This document shows positions 27,376-36,543 of a stretch of 64,000 nucleotides of DNA, one piece after another. This stretch comes from Beijerinckia sp. 28-YEA-48 (GTDB taxonomy: Bacteria; Pseudomonadota; Alphaproteobacteria; Rhizobiales; Beijerinckiaceae): positions 4,622,001 to 4,686,000 of the forward strand of contig NZ_FNSI01000001.1 in NCBI RefSeq assembly GCF_900104955.1. Reading direction: 5' to 3'. Made by a program: the position numbers and the translations under genes. The first letter of the stretch is position 1, and every line of letters starts with the position of its first letter. The notes under the pieces are model-generated. The model made no database searches and was not told where the DNA came from. It was given only the letters and a program-made list of their open reading frames with translations.

Positions 27376-28083
27376 CTATGCGATCACGCGCTTGCGCGTG
27401 GTGCGGAACTCGATGCGCTTGGGTGCGTCCTTCGCCACAACGATGCGATTGACGAAGATACCAGGCGTGTGGATGTGATCGGGATTGATCTGGCCGGCTT
27501 CGACCAGTTCCTCGACCTCGACCACGGTGATCTTGCCGGCGGTGGCCATCATCGGGTTGAAATTGCGCGCCGTCTTGCGGAACACCAGATTGCCTTCGGT
27601 GTCGGCCTTCCAGGCGTGGATGATCGAGAGGTCAGCGCGCAGCGCCCGCTCCATCACATATTTCTCGCCGTCGAATTCACGCACTTCCTTGCCTTCGGCG
27701 ATGATCGTGCCAACGCCGGTCTTGGTGAAGAAAGCGGGAATGCCAGCGCCGCCGGCGCGGATGCGCTCCGACAACGTGCCCTGCGGGGTGAATTCCAGCT
27801 CCAGCTCGCCCGCCAGATATTGCTGGGCGAAAATCTTGTTCTCGCCGACATAGGACGAGATCATTTTTTTGATCTGCCGGGTTTCCAGAAGCTTGCCGAG
27901 GCCAATGCCGTCGACGCCAGCATTGTTGGAAATGACAGTCAGGTTCTTGACGCCGGATTCGAGAATCGCATCGGCAAGAACTTCAGCAATACCGCACAGA
28001 CCAAAGCCGCCGGACATGATCGTCATGCCGTCTTTGAGCACACCGGCCATGGCGCTGCGGGCGTCAGGATAAACCTTGTTCAT
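27376..28083 (-). CDS. scoA: 3-oxoacid CoA-transferase subunit A
   Basis: A 235-residue alpha subunit. The start MNKVYPDARSAMAGVLKDG with MSGGFGLCGIAE matches the ScoA N-terminus. LTVISNNAGVDGIGLGKLL and FTPQGTLSERIRAGGAGIPA are family blocks. The ATG at 28081-28083 is chosen over an upstream in-frame Met because homology begins there and GGTGG precedes it. It is co-transcribed with scoB. Confidence 0.94.
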   Translation of the reverse strand: MNKVYPDARSAMAGVLKDGMTIMSGGFGLCGIAEVLADAILESGVKNLTVISNNAGVDGIGLGKLLETRQIKKMISSYVGENKIFAQQYLAGELELEFTPQGTLSERIRAGGAGIPAFFTKTGVGTIIAEGKEVREFDGEKYVMERALRADLSIIHAWKADTEGNLVFRKTARNFNPMMATAGKITVVEVEELVEAGQINPDHIHTPGIFVNRIVVAKDAPKRIEFRTTRKRVIA

Positions 28084-28198
28084 GGAACCACCGGAAAATG
28101 TCGGAAAGTGACCGCAGATGAATACCCGCCGGACCCGGTGAATCCAAGCCATTTATCGCCCGGTCCGGGCCGAGAGGTGTCAGGGGCCCGTTGACGCG

Positions 28199-28234
28199 CC
28201 AACTGAGCTGCCAACTGAGCTGCCAACTGACCTG
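28199..28234. repeat. 12-bp tandem repeat, three copies
   Basis: CCAACTGAGCTG is repeated at 28199, 28211 and 28223, with one change in the third copy, in the gap between scoA and the divergent exporter gene. It is too short and too close-packed to be CRISPR. It could vary in number between strains. Confidence 0.85.
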
Positions 28235-28339
28235 ACAGGTGGCCCGCTATGTGATGCGATCATGCCGATGCGACAATGGCAGTGGCATGTCGGGCGCGGG
28301 TGAATTATCCCTAGGTGGATTATCTGGTGGAAACGGCGA

Positions 28340-30112
28340 ATGAAAATTTTTCGGCTTTATATCCGCGTCTTGGGCCAACTCGGCAGTGAGCGCAATCTGG
28401 CTATCCTGCTGGTGCTCGCCAATCTGGCGCTGGCGATCGCGGCTTTCGCCGAGCCCGTCCTGTTCGGCCGGATCATCGACAAACTGAGCGAGGCCCAGAA
28501 GGAGGCGCGCGCGGTGAGCTGGAGCGAGCTGGGCACGCTGATCGGCGCCTGGGGCGCTTTCGGCTTTTTCACCATCGCCGCGTCGGTCCTGGTCGCCATG
28601 CATGCCGACCGGCTGTCGCATCGCCGCCGCCTCGTAGTGATGGGTCAATATTTTGAACACGTGTTGCATCTTCCGTTGGGCTTCCATTCGGCGGTTCATT
28701 CCGGTCGCCTGCTGAAGACGATGCTCGACGGCGCGACATCGATGGCAGGTCTGTGGCTGACGTTCTTTCGCGACAATTGCTCGTCCTTCGTCGGCCTGTT
28801 CATCTTGCTGCCAGCCACCATGTTCATCAATTGGCGGCTTGGCGCGCTGCTGGTGCTGCTGGTGTTCCTGTTCGCAGGGGTGATGTGGTGGGTGCTGCAT
28901 CACACCGAACGTCTGCAGGGCAAAGTCGAAATGCTGCAGACGGATCTCGCCGAGCGGGCCTCGGACGCACTGGGCAATGTGCCCGTCATCCAGAGCTTCA
29001 CGCGCATTCAGCGCGAGTCGCAGGCGCTGCGCAGCATCAGCGACATGTTCCTGGCCGCGCAGATCCCGGTGCTGTCCTGGTGGGCCCTGGCGGCGGTGGC
29101 GACGCGCGCCGCAGCGACCCTGACTTTGCTGTCGATCTTCCTGCTCGGCACCTGGCTTTACATGCATGGTCTGACGACGATCGGTCAGATCGTCACCTTC
29201 ATGAGTTTTGCCGGTCTGCTCGTGGGCAAGCTCGAACAGGTGGTCACCTTCGTCAATTGGATGCTTATGGTGGCGCCGAAGATGCAGGAATATTTCGACG
29301 TGCTCGATACCAAGCCGCAGGTCAGCGACCTGCCGGGGGCCCGCGACATCGGCCGGTTGGAAGGGCGCGTCATCTTCGATCATGTGACGTTTAACTATGA
29401 CGCGCGCCGCATCGCGGTGGACGATGTTAGTTTTGACGTTTCGCCCGGGGAAACCATCGCGCTGGTCGGGGCCACCGGATCGGGCAAGTCGACGACACTC
29501 GGCCTGCTGCATCGGGTCTACGATCCAGTCAAAGGTGCGGTGTTGATCGATGGTATCGACATTCGCGCCATGACCTTGGAATCGCTTCGCCGCAATATCG
29601 GCGTGGTGTTCCAGGAGCCGATGCTGTTTGCCCGTTCGATCGAGGAGAACATTCGCGTCGGCAAGCCGGATGCGACCGATGAAGAGATCGAATTGGCGGT
29701 CGAACGGGCGCAGGCCAAAGACTTCATCGCGCGCCAGCCCGACGGGCTCAAGACCATCGTCGGCGAACGCGGCCGGTCGTTGTCGGGCGGCGAGCGTCAG
29801 CGCGTCGCCATCGCGCGCGCGCTGTTGAAAGATCCGCCGATCATGGTGTTCGACGAAGCGACGAGCGCGCTCGACGCGACAACGGAGAAATTGCTGCAAG
29901 CGGCGCTGGAGGCGGCGATGCAGGGCCGCACAACCTTCATCATTGCGCATCGCCTGGCGACGATCCGCAATGCCTCGCGCATTCTCGTGTTCGATCAGGG
30001 CAAGGTGGTCGAGAGCGGCACGTTCGAAGAGCTGGTCGCGCTCAATGGGAAATTCGCGGCGCTGGCGCGGGCGCAATTCATGGCCGATGCCCCGGTGCCA
30101 ACCGCGCACTGA
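28340..30112 (+). CDS. NdvA/ChvA-like glucan ABC exporter
   Basis: A 590-residue half-transporter with an N-terminal six-helix permease domain and a C-terminal ATPase domain. The N-terminus (VLANLALAIAAFAEPVLFGR) and the middle (IPVLSWWALAAVATRAAATL) resemble NdvA/ChvA, which exports cyclic beta-1,2-glucan to the periplasm. Walker A is VGATGSGKST (about 374-383), the signature is LSGGERQR (about 480), and Walker B is IMVFDEATSAL. It is probably a homodimer. The cyclic glucan synthase gene is not in the window, so the substrate is inferred from similarity; a lipid or multidrug exporter remains possible. Confidence 0.85.
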   Translation: MKIFRLYIRVLGQLGSERNLAILLVLANLALAIAAFAEPVLFGRIIDKLSEAQKEARAVSWSELGTLIGAWGAFGFFTIAASVLVAMHADRLSHRRRLVVMGQYFEHVLHLPLGFHSAVHSGRLLKTMLDGATSMAGLWLTFFRDNCSSFVGLFILLPATMFINWRLGALLVLLVFLFAGVMWWVLHHTERLQGKVEMLQTDLAERASDALGNVPVIQSFTRIQRESQALRSISDMFLAAQIPVLSWWALAAVATRAAATLTLLSIFLLGTWLYMHGLTTIGQIVTFMSFAGLLVGKLEQVVTFVNWMLMVAPKMQEYFDVLDTKPQVSDLPGARDIGRLEGRVIFDHVTFNYDARRIAVDDVSFDVSPGETIALVGATGSGKSTTLGLLHRVYDPVKGAVLIDGIDIRAMTLESLRRNIGVVFQEPMLFARSIEENIRVGKPDATDEEIELAVERAQAKDFIARQPDGLKTIVGERGRSLSGGERQRVAIARALLKDPPIMVFDEATSALDATTEKLLQAALEAAMQGRTTFIIAHRLATIRNASRILVFDQGKVVESGTFEELVALNGKFAALARAQFMADAPVPTAH

Positions 30113-30205
30113 ACGTCATCTGCGCACCGGAATGTGGCGTCACGGGCCAAGGATCCGAGCGCAGTCTGCCGAAGCCTCTGTGTCATCCGTGGTTGCGGAG
30201 GACGT

Positions 30206-31903
30206 TTACGAGCGCGCCAATTCTTCCGTCAAAAACTCACGCACCTGCGCGGCATCGACGCCACGGGCGATGAAGCTGCGGCCGATGCCATGCATGAGGA
30301 TGAAGGTCAGCGAGCCACGCTGGACCTTCTTATCCTGAAACATGGCTTCGAGGATTTGGTCGGGGCCGTGGTTCCAGCCCTTGATGTGCGTGATGCTACT
30401 TGGCAGGCCACACTCGCGCAGATGCGCTTCGACACGCTCCGCATCGGCTGCGTTGGCATAGCCGAGTTTGGCTGAGAAGCGCGCCGCGCAAGCAACGCCG
30501 ATGGCGACGCCTTCGCCATGCACCAGCCGTTCGCTGTCGTAATGCAGCAGGGTTTCGAGGGCGTGGCCAAATGTGTGGCCGAGATTGAGCAGGGCGCGAT
30601 CGCCCTGTTCGGTCTCGTCGCGGGCAACGACCGCGGCTTTCGAGGCGCAGCTCTTGCGGATCGCTTCAACCAGTTCGGGGCCACGGGCGAAGATCGCCTG
30701 CCAATGGGTGGTGAGCCAGTCGAAGAATGGCGCGTCGTCGATCAGGCCGTATTTGACGATCTCGGCATAGCCGGCGCGGAATTCGCGTGGCGGTAGGGTG
30801 GCCAGCGCGCCGGTGTCGGCGAGAACGAGTGAGGGCTGATAGAAAGCGCCGATCAGATTCTTGCCGTGTTCGGAATTGATCGCGGTCTTGCCGCCGACGG
30901 AGGAATCGACCTGCGCCAGCAGGCTGGTTGGAATCTGCACGAAGCGCATGCCGCGCCGCACGGTGGCTGCGGCAAAACCGGCGAGATCGCCGACCACACC
31001 GCCGCCGAGCGCCACGACCAGATCACCTCGTTCCATCTTGGCGGCGATGATGTCATCGCAGACGCGCGCGAAGGTGCTCCAGCATTTCGATGGTTCGCCC
31101 GGTGTGATGACGATGCGGGCGTGGCGGATGCCATGGGCATCAAGGCCGCGCTCGAGCGCCGGCAGATGTTCGCGCGCCAGGTTCTCGTCGGTGACGATGG
31201 CGCAGGCGGATTTTGGAAACAGCGCGGCGATGTGGCGTCCGGCCGAGGCAATCAGATCCTGGCCGATGATGATGTCATAGGCGCGCTCGTCGAGTTCGAC
31301 GCGGACGGTGGCTTGAGTTGGTGTTTCTTGGTGCACGAGACGATCTAAACTGTTGCTGAGTTTGTCGAGGATGGCGTCGACGACCACGTCATGCGGTCCG
31401 TCGATGGAGACAACGGATAAATCGGCCTGGGCATAGATCGGACCGCGTTCGTCGATCAGTTTGCGCAGGGTCTCTTCCGGATTGGCTGTGTGGAGTATTG
31501 GCCGGTTGGTGCGCTTGCGGACGCGGCGAGCCAATACGTCGACGTCGGCATTGAGCCAGACCGAGATGCCGTGGCGGGCGATGTTCTCGCGCGTCTGCAC
31601 CTGCATGAAGGCGCCGCCGCCTGTTGCCAGCACCCGCTGCTTTTCCGCCAACAGGCGGGCCATCACCCGGCGTTCGCCGTCGCGGAAATAATTCTCACCA
31701 TTGCGGCTAAAGATTTCCGGAATGGTCATGCCGGCGGCGGCTTCGATTTCATGGTCGGCATCGACGAAATCGAGGCCGAGGCGCTGGGCTAGCCGGCGGC
31801 CGACCGAGGTTTTGCCGGAGCCCATCATGCCGACGAGTACGATCGATCGGCCGCGGAGCTGGCGGACGATGGAGGCGGCTCGGGGGTCGACTTCGGTAAG
31901 CAT
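30206..31903 (-). CDS. aroKB: Fused shikimate kinase / 3-dehydroquinate synthase
   Basis: One 565-residue frame holds two complete enzymes. Residues about 1-190 are shikimate kinase: P-loop GMMGSGKTS, shikimate-binding FVDADHEIE and FRDGERRV, and VLATGGGAF. Residues about 200-565 are dehydroquinate synthase: VVALGGGVVGDLAGFAAA, VDSSVGGKT, and metal-ligand segments RAGYAEIVKYGLI and LLNLGHTFGHALE. The two are normally adjacent separate genes (aroK-aroB) in Hyphomicrobiales. Here the linker (SLDRLVHQETPTQATVRVEL) is read through without a stop. Both are shikimate pathway steps, not consecutive ones. Alternatively, a sequencing error could have removed a stop. Confidence 0.92.
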   Translation of the reverse strand: MLTEVDPRAASIVRQLRGRSIVLVGMMGSGKTSVGRRLAQRLGLDFVDADHEIEAAAGMTIPEIFSRNGENYFRDGERRVMARLLAEKQRVLATGGGAFMQVQTRENIARHGISVWLNADVDVLARRVRKRTNRPILHTANPEETLRKLIDERGPIYAQADLSVVSIDGPHDVVVDAILDKLSNSLDRLVHQETPTQATVRVELDERAYDIIIGQDLIASAGRHIAALFPKSACAIVTDENLAREHLPALERGLDAHGIRHARIVITPGEPSKCWSTFARVCDDIIAAKMERGDLVVALGGGVVGDLAGFAAATVRRGMRFVQIPTSLLAQVDSSVGGKTAINSEHGKNLIGAFYQPSLVLADTGALATLPPREFRAGYAEIVKYGLIDDAPFFDWLTTHWQAIFARGPELVEAIRKSCASKAAVVARDETEQGDRALLNLGHTFGHALETLLHYDSERLVHGEGVAIGVACAARFSAKLGYANAADAERVEAHLRECGLPSSITHIKGWNHGPDQILEAMFQDKKVQRGSLTFILMHGIGRSFIARGVDAAQVREFLTEELARS

Positions 31904-32074
31904 GGGCGAGCCTGTATCACGACGGCGGGGGAAATTTAAACCGATCCCTTCAACCGATCCTTTCGATCCCTGACGGACCTACCCTCTGACCCATCGCACG
32001 CCGGGACTGCGCGCGGTGATTGCAATCCGTTGATATCGGTGATCAAACACGCGGATTCCGGCGTGGAGACACCT

Positions 32075-32218
32075 GTGCCGAGCCTGATTCGGTTCCTGCT
32101 TGTCATCGCGATCCTGGTCGGCCTCGTCTGGGGCGCCATGGTCGCGCTCGTGTCTTTTGTCGAGCCGCAGCCGCGCGAAATGATCCAGACAATCCCGCCC
32201 AACCGGCTCAACCGGTAG
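32075..32218 (+). CDS. Small single-span membrane protein before xerD
   Basis: A 47-residue protein with one transmembrane helix (LLVIAILVGLVWGAMVALV) and a short tail with FVEPQPREM. The GTG at 32075 is chosen because GTGGAG stands six bases upstream; a longer version from 32030 is possible. The stop is four bases before xerD. Similar small proteins stand before xerD in other rhizobia, as I recall. No function is known. Confidence 0.7.
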   Translation: MPSLIRFLLVIAILVGLVWGAMVALVSFVEPQPREMIQTIPPNRLNR

Positions 32219-32222
32219 CCCC

Positions 32223-33170
32223 ATGCGCGCGCTTCCCGCCACCACTCTTGCTCGCCAATTTCTGGAAATGGTCGCGGCCGAGCGCGGCGCGGCCAAGAAC
32301 ACGCTCGATGCCTATGGCCGCGATCTGGAAGATTATCTTGGCTTTCTCATCGAGCAGGGCCTATCGCCCGGCGATGTCGACAGCACCGGTGTCCAGGCCT
32401 ATCTGGCCGATCTTTCGGCGCGCGGCTTAAAGCCGACCTCGGCCGCCCGACGGCTTTCCTGCATCCGCCAATTCCATAAGTTTTTGCATGCGGAAGGCCG
32501 CCGCAACGACAATCCGACCATCATCATCGATGCGCCAAAAACCGGCCGGCCGCTGCCGAAAGTGTTGACGGTCGCCGATGTCGACCGGCTGTTGCAGGTG
32601 GCGCAGGAGGGGCTCGACGATCCTAGCCGCCCGGCCGGCGAGAGGCTGCGGGCGGCGCGCATGTCCTGCCTGTTGGAATTGCTCTATGCGACCGGGCTAC
32701 GGGTGTCGGAGCTGGTGTCGCTGCCGCTGAGCGCGGCGTCGCGGCAGCAATGGCTCACCATCCGTGGCAAGGGTGGGCGCGAGCGGATCGTGCCGACCTC
32801 GGACGTGGCGCAAAAGGCGATGGCGGCCTATCGGGCGCTGTTTGACGAACTGCGCCCCGGGCAGGCGACTCAACCCTGGCTGTTTCCCGCCGACAGCGAG
32901 AGTGGTTATCTGACCCGCCAGGCCTTCGCCCGGGACCTGAAAACCACGGCGGCGGCCGCCGGCATCGCCGCCGCCCGCATCAGCCCACATGTGCTGCGCC
33001 ATGCCTTCGCCAGCCATTTATTGCAAAACGGCGCCGATTTGCGGGTGGTTCAGGAGCTTTTGGGCCACGCCGACATCTCGACCACACAAATTTACACCCA
33101 CGTGCTGGACGAGCGGACGAAAGCCATGGTGCGCGACCTGCATCCGCTGGCCGACGATCCGTCCGAATAG
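32223..33170 (+). CDS. xerD: Site-specific tyrosine recombinase XerD
   Basis: A 315-residue recombinase that partners XerC at dif for chromosome dimer resolution. The N-terminal SAM-like domain is AKNTLDAYGRDLEDYLGFLI. Catalytic residues are the Arg of TGLRVSELVSLPL, the Lys of RGKGGRERIVP, HVLRHAFASHLL with His-x-x-Arg, LGHADISTTQIYTHV with the second His, and the Tyr nucleophile. It is complete. It follows the small membrane protein by four bases. Confidence 0.95.
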   Translation: MRALPATTLARQFLEMVAAERGAAKNTLDAYGRDLEDYLGFLIEQGLSPGDVDSTGVQAYLADLSARGLKPTSAARRLSCIRQFHKFLHAEGRRNDNPTIIIDAPKTGRPLPKVLTVADVDRLLQVAQEGLDDPSRPAGERLRAARMSCLLELLYATGLRVSELVSLPLSAASRQQWLTIRGKGGRERIVPTSDVAQKAMAAYRALFDELRPGQATQPWLFPADSESGYLTRQAFARDLKTTAAAAGIAAARISPHVLRHAFASHLLQNGADLRVVQELLGHADISTTQIYTHVLDERTKAMVRDLHPLADDPSE

Positions 33171-33242
33171 GTCCATTTCCGAGCCTATCTTCTTGACTTC
33201 GAGGGGGCTGGAGGCCAGTTTCCGCGCGCCGAGCCAACCCCA

Positions 33243-33285
33243 GAGCAAATTGCGATAAAACCGTAATTTTGCCTCGGCTCTTTGT
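33243..33285. repeat. Possible diverged copy of the dispersed repeat
   Basis: GAGCAAAT, then an A/T-rich middle, then AATTTTG with a following GGCTCTTTG resembles the arms of the palindrome at 6451 (GAGCAAATC ... GATTTTGCT). The match is partial, and the pairing CAAATT/AATTTTG is imperfect. It lies in the 200-base gap between xerD and accA. Confidence 0.35.
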
Positions 33286-33369
33286 TTTGACACGTCTTTG
33301 TGGCGTTTGGCCGGTTAACTGACTTGGTCAAACTGCAAAACGCTCCATAGCTCAGTTTCCCAGGTGCCG

Positions 33370-34323
33370 ATGCGTTCCTATCTGGATTTTGAAAAACCTG
33401 TCGCCGAACTTGAAGCCAAGGTCGACGAATTGCGCGCCGTCGCCGATCGCGATGGCAGCATCGCCATTGGCGATGAACTGACGCAGCTTGAGGCCAAGGC
33501 CGCCAAGGCGCTCGGCGATCTCTACGGCAAGTTGACGCCGTGGCAGAAGACGCAGGTCGCGCGGCATCAAAGCCGCCCACATTTTGGCAATTATATCAAA
33601 GGCCTGATCGAGGATTTCACGCCTCTCGCCGGCGATCGCAAGTTTGCCGAGGATGAAGCCATCGTGTGCGGCTTCGGCCGCTTTCGCGGCCAGTCGGTCT
33701 GTGTCATGGGCCAGGAAAAGGGCTCCGACACGGAAGGCCGGCTCCGGCACAATTTCGGCATGGCGCGGCCGGAAGGCTATCGCAAGGCGGTGCGGCTGAT
33801 GGAATTGGCCGACCGGTTCGGCATTCCGGTCATTTCGTTGGTCGATACGGCCGGCGCCTTTCCTGGCATCGATGCCGAGGAGCGGGGCCAGGCCGAGGCC
33901 ATCGCGCGCTCCACCGATGCCTGTCTGCAGCTCGGCGTGCCGAATATTTCGGTGATTGTTGGGGAAGGCGGATCGGGCGGCGCCGTCGCCATTGCCACGG
34001 CCAATCGCGTGCTGATGCTGGAACATTCCATTTATACAGTGGCTTCGCCGGAAGCCTCGGCGTCGATTCTGTGGCGCGATAGCGCCCGCAAGCAGGATGC
34101 GGCGACGAATATGAAGATTACTGCCCAAGATTTGCTGAAATTCGGCATCATTGATGCCATCGTGCCGGAGCCGATGGGGGGTGCCCACCGCGATCCGGAG
34201 AAAGCTATTCAGTGGACTGGCGATGCCATCGAGACGTCGCTGCGCAGCATGGACAACATGCCGCCAGAGGCGATCAGGCTGGCTCGTGAAGAGAAGTTTC
34301 TGGCGATCGGTCGCCGGCTTTGA
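33370..34323 (+). CDS. accA: Acetyl-CoA carboxylase carboxyltransferase subunit alpha
   Basis: A 317-residue alpha subunit of the carboxyltransferase half of acetyl-CoA carboxylase, for malonyl-CoA synthesis. It starts MRSYLDFEKPVAELEAKVDE, the standard coiled N-terminus. The core has ALGDLYGKLTPWQKTQVARH, VDTAGAFPGIDAEERGQAEA and VGEGGSGGAVAIA, the oxyanion Gly-Gly. The ATG at 33370 has AGG five bases upstream; the GTG six bases earlier is rejected. Length is normal. It appears to be transcribed alone. Confidence 0.96.
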   Translation: MRSYLDFEKPVAELEAKVDELRAVADRDGSIAIGDELTQLEAKAAKALGDLYGKLTPWQKTQVARHQSRPHFGNYIKGLIEDFTPLAGDRKFAEDEAIVCGFGRFRGQSVCVMGQEKGSDTEGRLRHNFGMARPEGYRKAVRLMELADRFGIPVISLVDTAGAFPGIDAEERGQAEAIARSTDACLQLGVPNISVIVGEGGSGGAVAIATANRVLMLEHSIYTVASPEASASILWRDSARKQDAATNMKITAQDLLKFGIIDAIVPEPMGGAHRDPEKAIQWTGDAIETSLRSMDNMPPEAIRLAREEKFLAIGRRL

Positions 34324-34504
34324 TGGGTTGGCGAAGGCGTTTCTGTTGATGCGCCTTTGCCCTAGGACGCCGCACAGTTAACATATCGTTTACCCTATCC
34401 GGGAATTCGATCCAGCCTCAGTAACCTGCGTGTAACGATAACGGCCGTAAATCGGTTCGGGCCGCTTAATTTTCCTAACGCCGTTTAGACGGATTTGCTG
34501 CGCA

Positions 34505-35977
34505 ATGACTTTGAAGAAGTTTGCTTCCAGCGCCACTTCGGCGAAAGCGATGAAAATCGCGGCGGCGCTCGTGGTCGCCGGCGTGCTTGCCGCCTGCCAG
34601 GATTCTGGCGGGTTGCGCAGTGCCAGGGCTTATCAGCCGATTCCGGCCGAGACATTGGCGCTGATCCAGACCAAGGGCTCGTCGAAGAACGCGCCGATCC
34701 TCATCCGGACTTATAAGAAAGAGTCCGAGCTCGAGATCTGGAAGCAGACCGCTGACGGCTCTTACGTTCATCTCAAGACCTATCCGATGTGCCGCTGGTC
34801 CGGCCAGCTTGGTCCAAAGCGCCGCGAAGGCGACCGGCAGGTGCCGGAAGGCTTCTATTCGATCACGCCGGCGCAGATGAATCCGAATTCGAACTACTAT
34901 CTGTCGTTCAATGTCGGCTATCCCAACGCCTATGACCGGGCGCATGGTTATACCGGCAGCATGATCATGGTGCATGGCGACTGCTCGTCGGCCGGCTGCT
35001 TCTCCATGACCGACGAACAGATCGCCGAAATCTATGCGATCGCGCGCGAGGCTTTCTCCGGTGGCCAGCAGGCCATCCAGATGCAGTCGATGCCATTCCG
35101 CATGACGCCGGAAAATCTCGCCAAGCATCGTATCGATCCGAACATGCCGTTCTGGAAAGAAATCAAGGAAGGTTACGACCAGTTCGAGGTGTCCAAGCGC
35201 GAGCCGCGCGTGGCCGTCTGTAATGGCCGCTACGCTTTTGGTTCGGCTTCGATGAACGGTGCTGGTTGCGCGCCTGTGCAAGACGCGGACGTGAGCGCGC
35301 TTGTCGCCGAACGCCGCCGCGACCAGGAAGCCAAAGTCGCCGATCTCGTCGCCAGCGGCGTGAAGCCGGTGAAGGTGGTTTATTCGGACGGCGGCCAGAA
35401 CCCGCAGTTCGCCCATGTTTCCATGGTCAGCCGGCCAGAGGCGCTCGCCGCCGGGCCGGTTGAAATCGCTCTTGATGAGAAGGGTAAGCCGGCGCCCGCG
35501 CCGCGCACTGCCGTCGCCAAGGTGACGCCGGAGGCGACCCAGCCCGCCGCCGCACCGCAGCCTGCAACAACGGCCGTCGCCCGCTCAACGGTTCAGCCGG
35601 TGCCGGCCGTGCCCGCCGCCACCGCTTTCGCGCCCGCCACTCCTGTCGCTGCGCCCGCCACGGCTTCCACCGACAAGCCGTTCTATCAGCGCTGGATGGG
35701 GATCGGCGACATTCTGAAGGCCGACGAGCAAGCCGCGTCGCCGGCAACGTCCGCCGATACGACGGCGTCGACCACGCCTTCGACAACACCTGCGGTGACG
35801 CCGGTTGTCGCGCGCCCGTCCGTCCGGCCCGCAGCGCGTTCGTCTTCGCGCCAGCAGCCGGCGCAGCAACCGGAGCAGAATTCCAAGATCGTCGATCCAC
35901 GGCAGAAGACGTCGGCTCTGCCGCAAGTCATCGCTGGGGCGCAGCAGCCGCTGCCGGCTGGGACGCTGGCGCGCTGA
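34505..35977 (+). CDS. Lipoprotein L,D-transpeptidase family protein
   Basis: A 490-residue exported protein. The lipobox LAAC places the lipidated cysteine at Cys31 after a hydrophobic signal. The YkuD-type catalytic domain (about 60-200) has His157 and Cys165 in MVHGDCSSAGCFSM, of the YafK-like branch. After about residue 330 comes a long Ala/Pro/Thr-rich tail, probably a flexible periplasmic or wall-spanning arm. Such enzymes crosslink peptidoglycan or attach outer-membrane proteins to it in Hyphomicrobiales. The start is the only sensible Met before the signal. A strong terminator follows at 36003. Confidence 0.9.
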   Translation: MTLKKFASSATSAKAMKIAAALVVAGVLAACQDSGGLRSARAYQPIPAETLALIQTKGSSKNAPILIRTYKKESELEIWKQTADGSYVHLKTYPMCRWSGQLGPKRREGDRQVPEGFYSITPAQMNPNSNYYLSFNVGYPNAYDRAHGYTGSMIMVHGDCSSAGCFSMTDEQIAEIYAIAREAFSGGQQAIQMQSMPFRMTPENLAKHRIDPNMPFWKEIKEGYDQFEVSKREPRVAVCNGRYAFGSASMNGAGCAPVQDADVSALVAERRRDQEAKVADLVASGVKPVKVVYSDGGQNPQFAHVSMVSRPEALAAGPVEIALDEKGKPAPAPRTAVAKVTPEATQPAAAPQPATTAVARSTVQPVPAVPAATAFAPATPVAAPATASTDKPFYQRWMGIGDILKADEQAASPATSADTTASTTPSTTPAVTPVVARPSVRPAARSSSRQQPAQQPEQNSKIVDPRQKTSALPQVIAGAQQPLPAGTLAR

Positions 35978-36002
35978 AGCTTTGAAATTTGTCGGATTTT
36001 GC

Positions 36003-36038
36003 ATGCCGCTGTCTCTCAAGGGCAGCGGCATTTTCTTT
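36003..36038 (+). terminator. Rho-independent terminator of the L,D-transpeptidase gene
   Basis: ATGCCGCTG (36003-36011) and its exact complement at 36023-36031 form a 9-bp stem, followed by a T-rich run TTTCTTT. Confidence 0.85.
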
Positions 36039-36103
36039 GCTTAGATCCTCTTATTTGGACGCGCTTTCATGGCGCTCGACGATTCCGTCGAGCTTTGAAA
36101 CGC
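36036..36103. repeat. Palindromic intergenic repeat, copy C
   Basis: The first 25 bases match 6485-6509 with a single mismatch (TTTGCTTAGAT then CTCTTATTTGGAC). They are followed by nested dyads: GCGCTTTC against GAAACGC and GCTCGACG against CGTCGAGC. It directly abuts the terminator. It is part of the same dispersed family as 6451 and probably 54756. Confidence 0.75.
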
Positions 36104-36113
36104 TATAGCGCGG

Positions 36114-36153
36114 CGCATAAAAAGACCCCTCCGGACGGGGTGATCCGGAGGGG
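36114..36153 (-). terminator. Rho-independent terminator of the small exported protein gene
   Basis: CCCCTCCGGA (36126-36135) pairs with TCCGGAGGGG (36144-36153). Read on the minus strand, the stem is followed by TCTTTTTATG. It lies about 70 bases after the stop of the gene at 36226. Confidence 0.85.
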
Positions 36154-36225
36154 CTGCGACGGTCCTGTGCGGTGCGGGGCGGGGTAAAGTTCAGGACCGA
36201 CGATCAGTGACGCCGTGGTTGGCGA

Positions 36226-36543
36226 TTAGTTACAGACGCGAACCGGACGCCAGCCGATGAAGTCGCCGTAAGCGTTGTAGGCCGGACGGCGGTCGACGTA
36301 GCAATAGGCCTGCGGCTCAGCCACGGGGTAATAAGCGGGGGCGTCGTAGTAGCGCGGCTGCGCTGCCTGCGCGGCGATCGCGCCGAGCGCCAGGCCGCCG
36401 ATCACGCCAGCGGCGACAGGGACACCCCAACCGCCACGGCCGCGCCAGCCAGCGTCGGCCGAAGTCGAGGTAGCGACCATCGCAGAACCCAACGCCAGGG
36501 CAGCGACGGCGGCGGTTACGGTCTTGCGGATAATCGAGCTCAT
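36226..36543 (-). CDS. Small exported glycine/aromatic-rich protein
   Basis: A 105-residue protein with a signal peptide (AVAALALGSAMVATSTSADA). A Gly/Trp-rich stretch WRGRGGWG follows, then a glycine-zipper-like hydrophobic helix GVIGGLALGAIAAQAA and a Tyr/Pro-rich tail with two cysteines. AGGAG precedes the ATG at 36541-36543. Proteins of this pattern are common and unassigned in Hyphomicrobiales. The glycine zipper suggests membrane association. It stands alone with its own terminator. Function is unknown. Confidence 0.8.
   Translation of the reverse strand: MSSIIRKTVTAAVAALALGSAMVATSTSADAGWRGRGGWGVPVAAGVIGGLALGAIAAQAAQPRYYDAPAYYPVAEPQAYCYVDRRPAYNAYGDFIGWRPVRVCN

Noticed and set aside
28199-28234. 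CRISPR array
   Set aside because: The 12-bp units are directly adjacent with no spacers, and no cas genes are present.
28247-30109. 620-codon minus-strand frame opposite the NdvA-like exporter
   Set aside because: It is antisense to a complete ABC transporter, with low-complexity His/Gln/Arg content.
32223-33170. Phage or island integrase
   Set aside because: The sequence is a standard XerD and has no phage or island genes around it; a XerC is also present.
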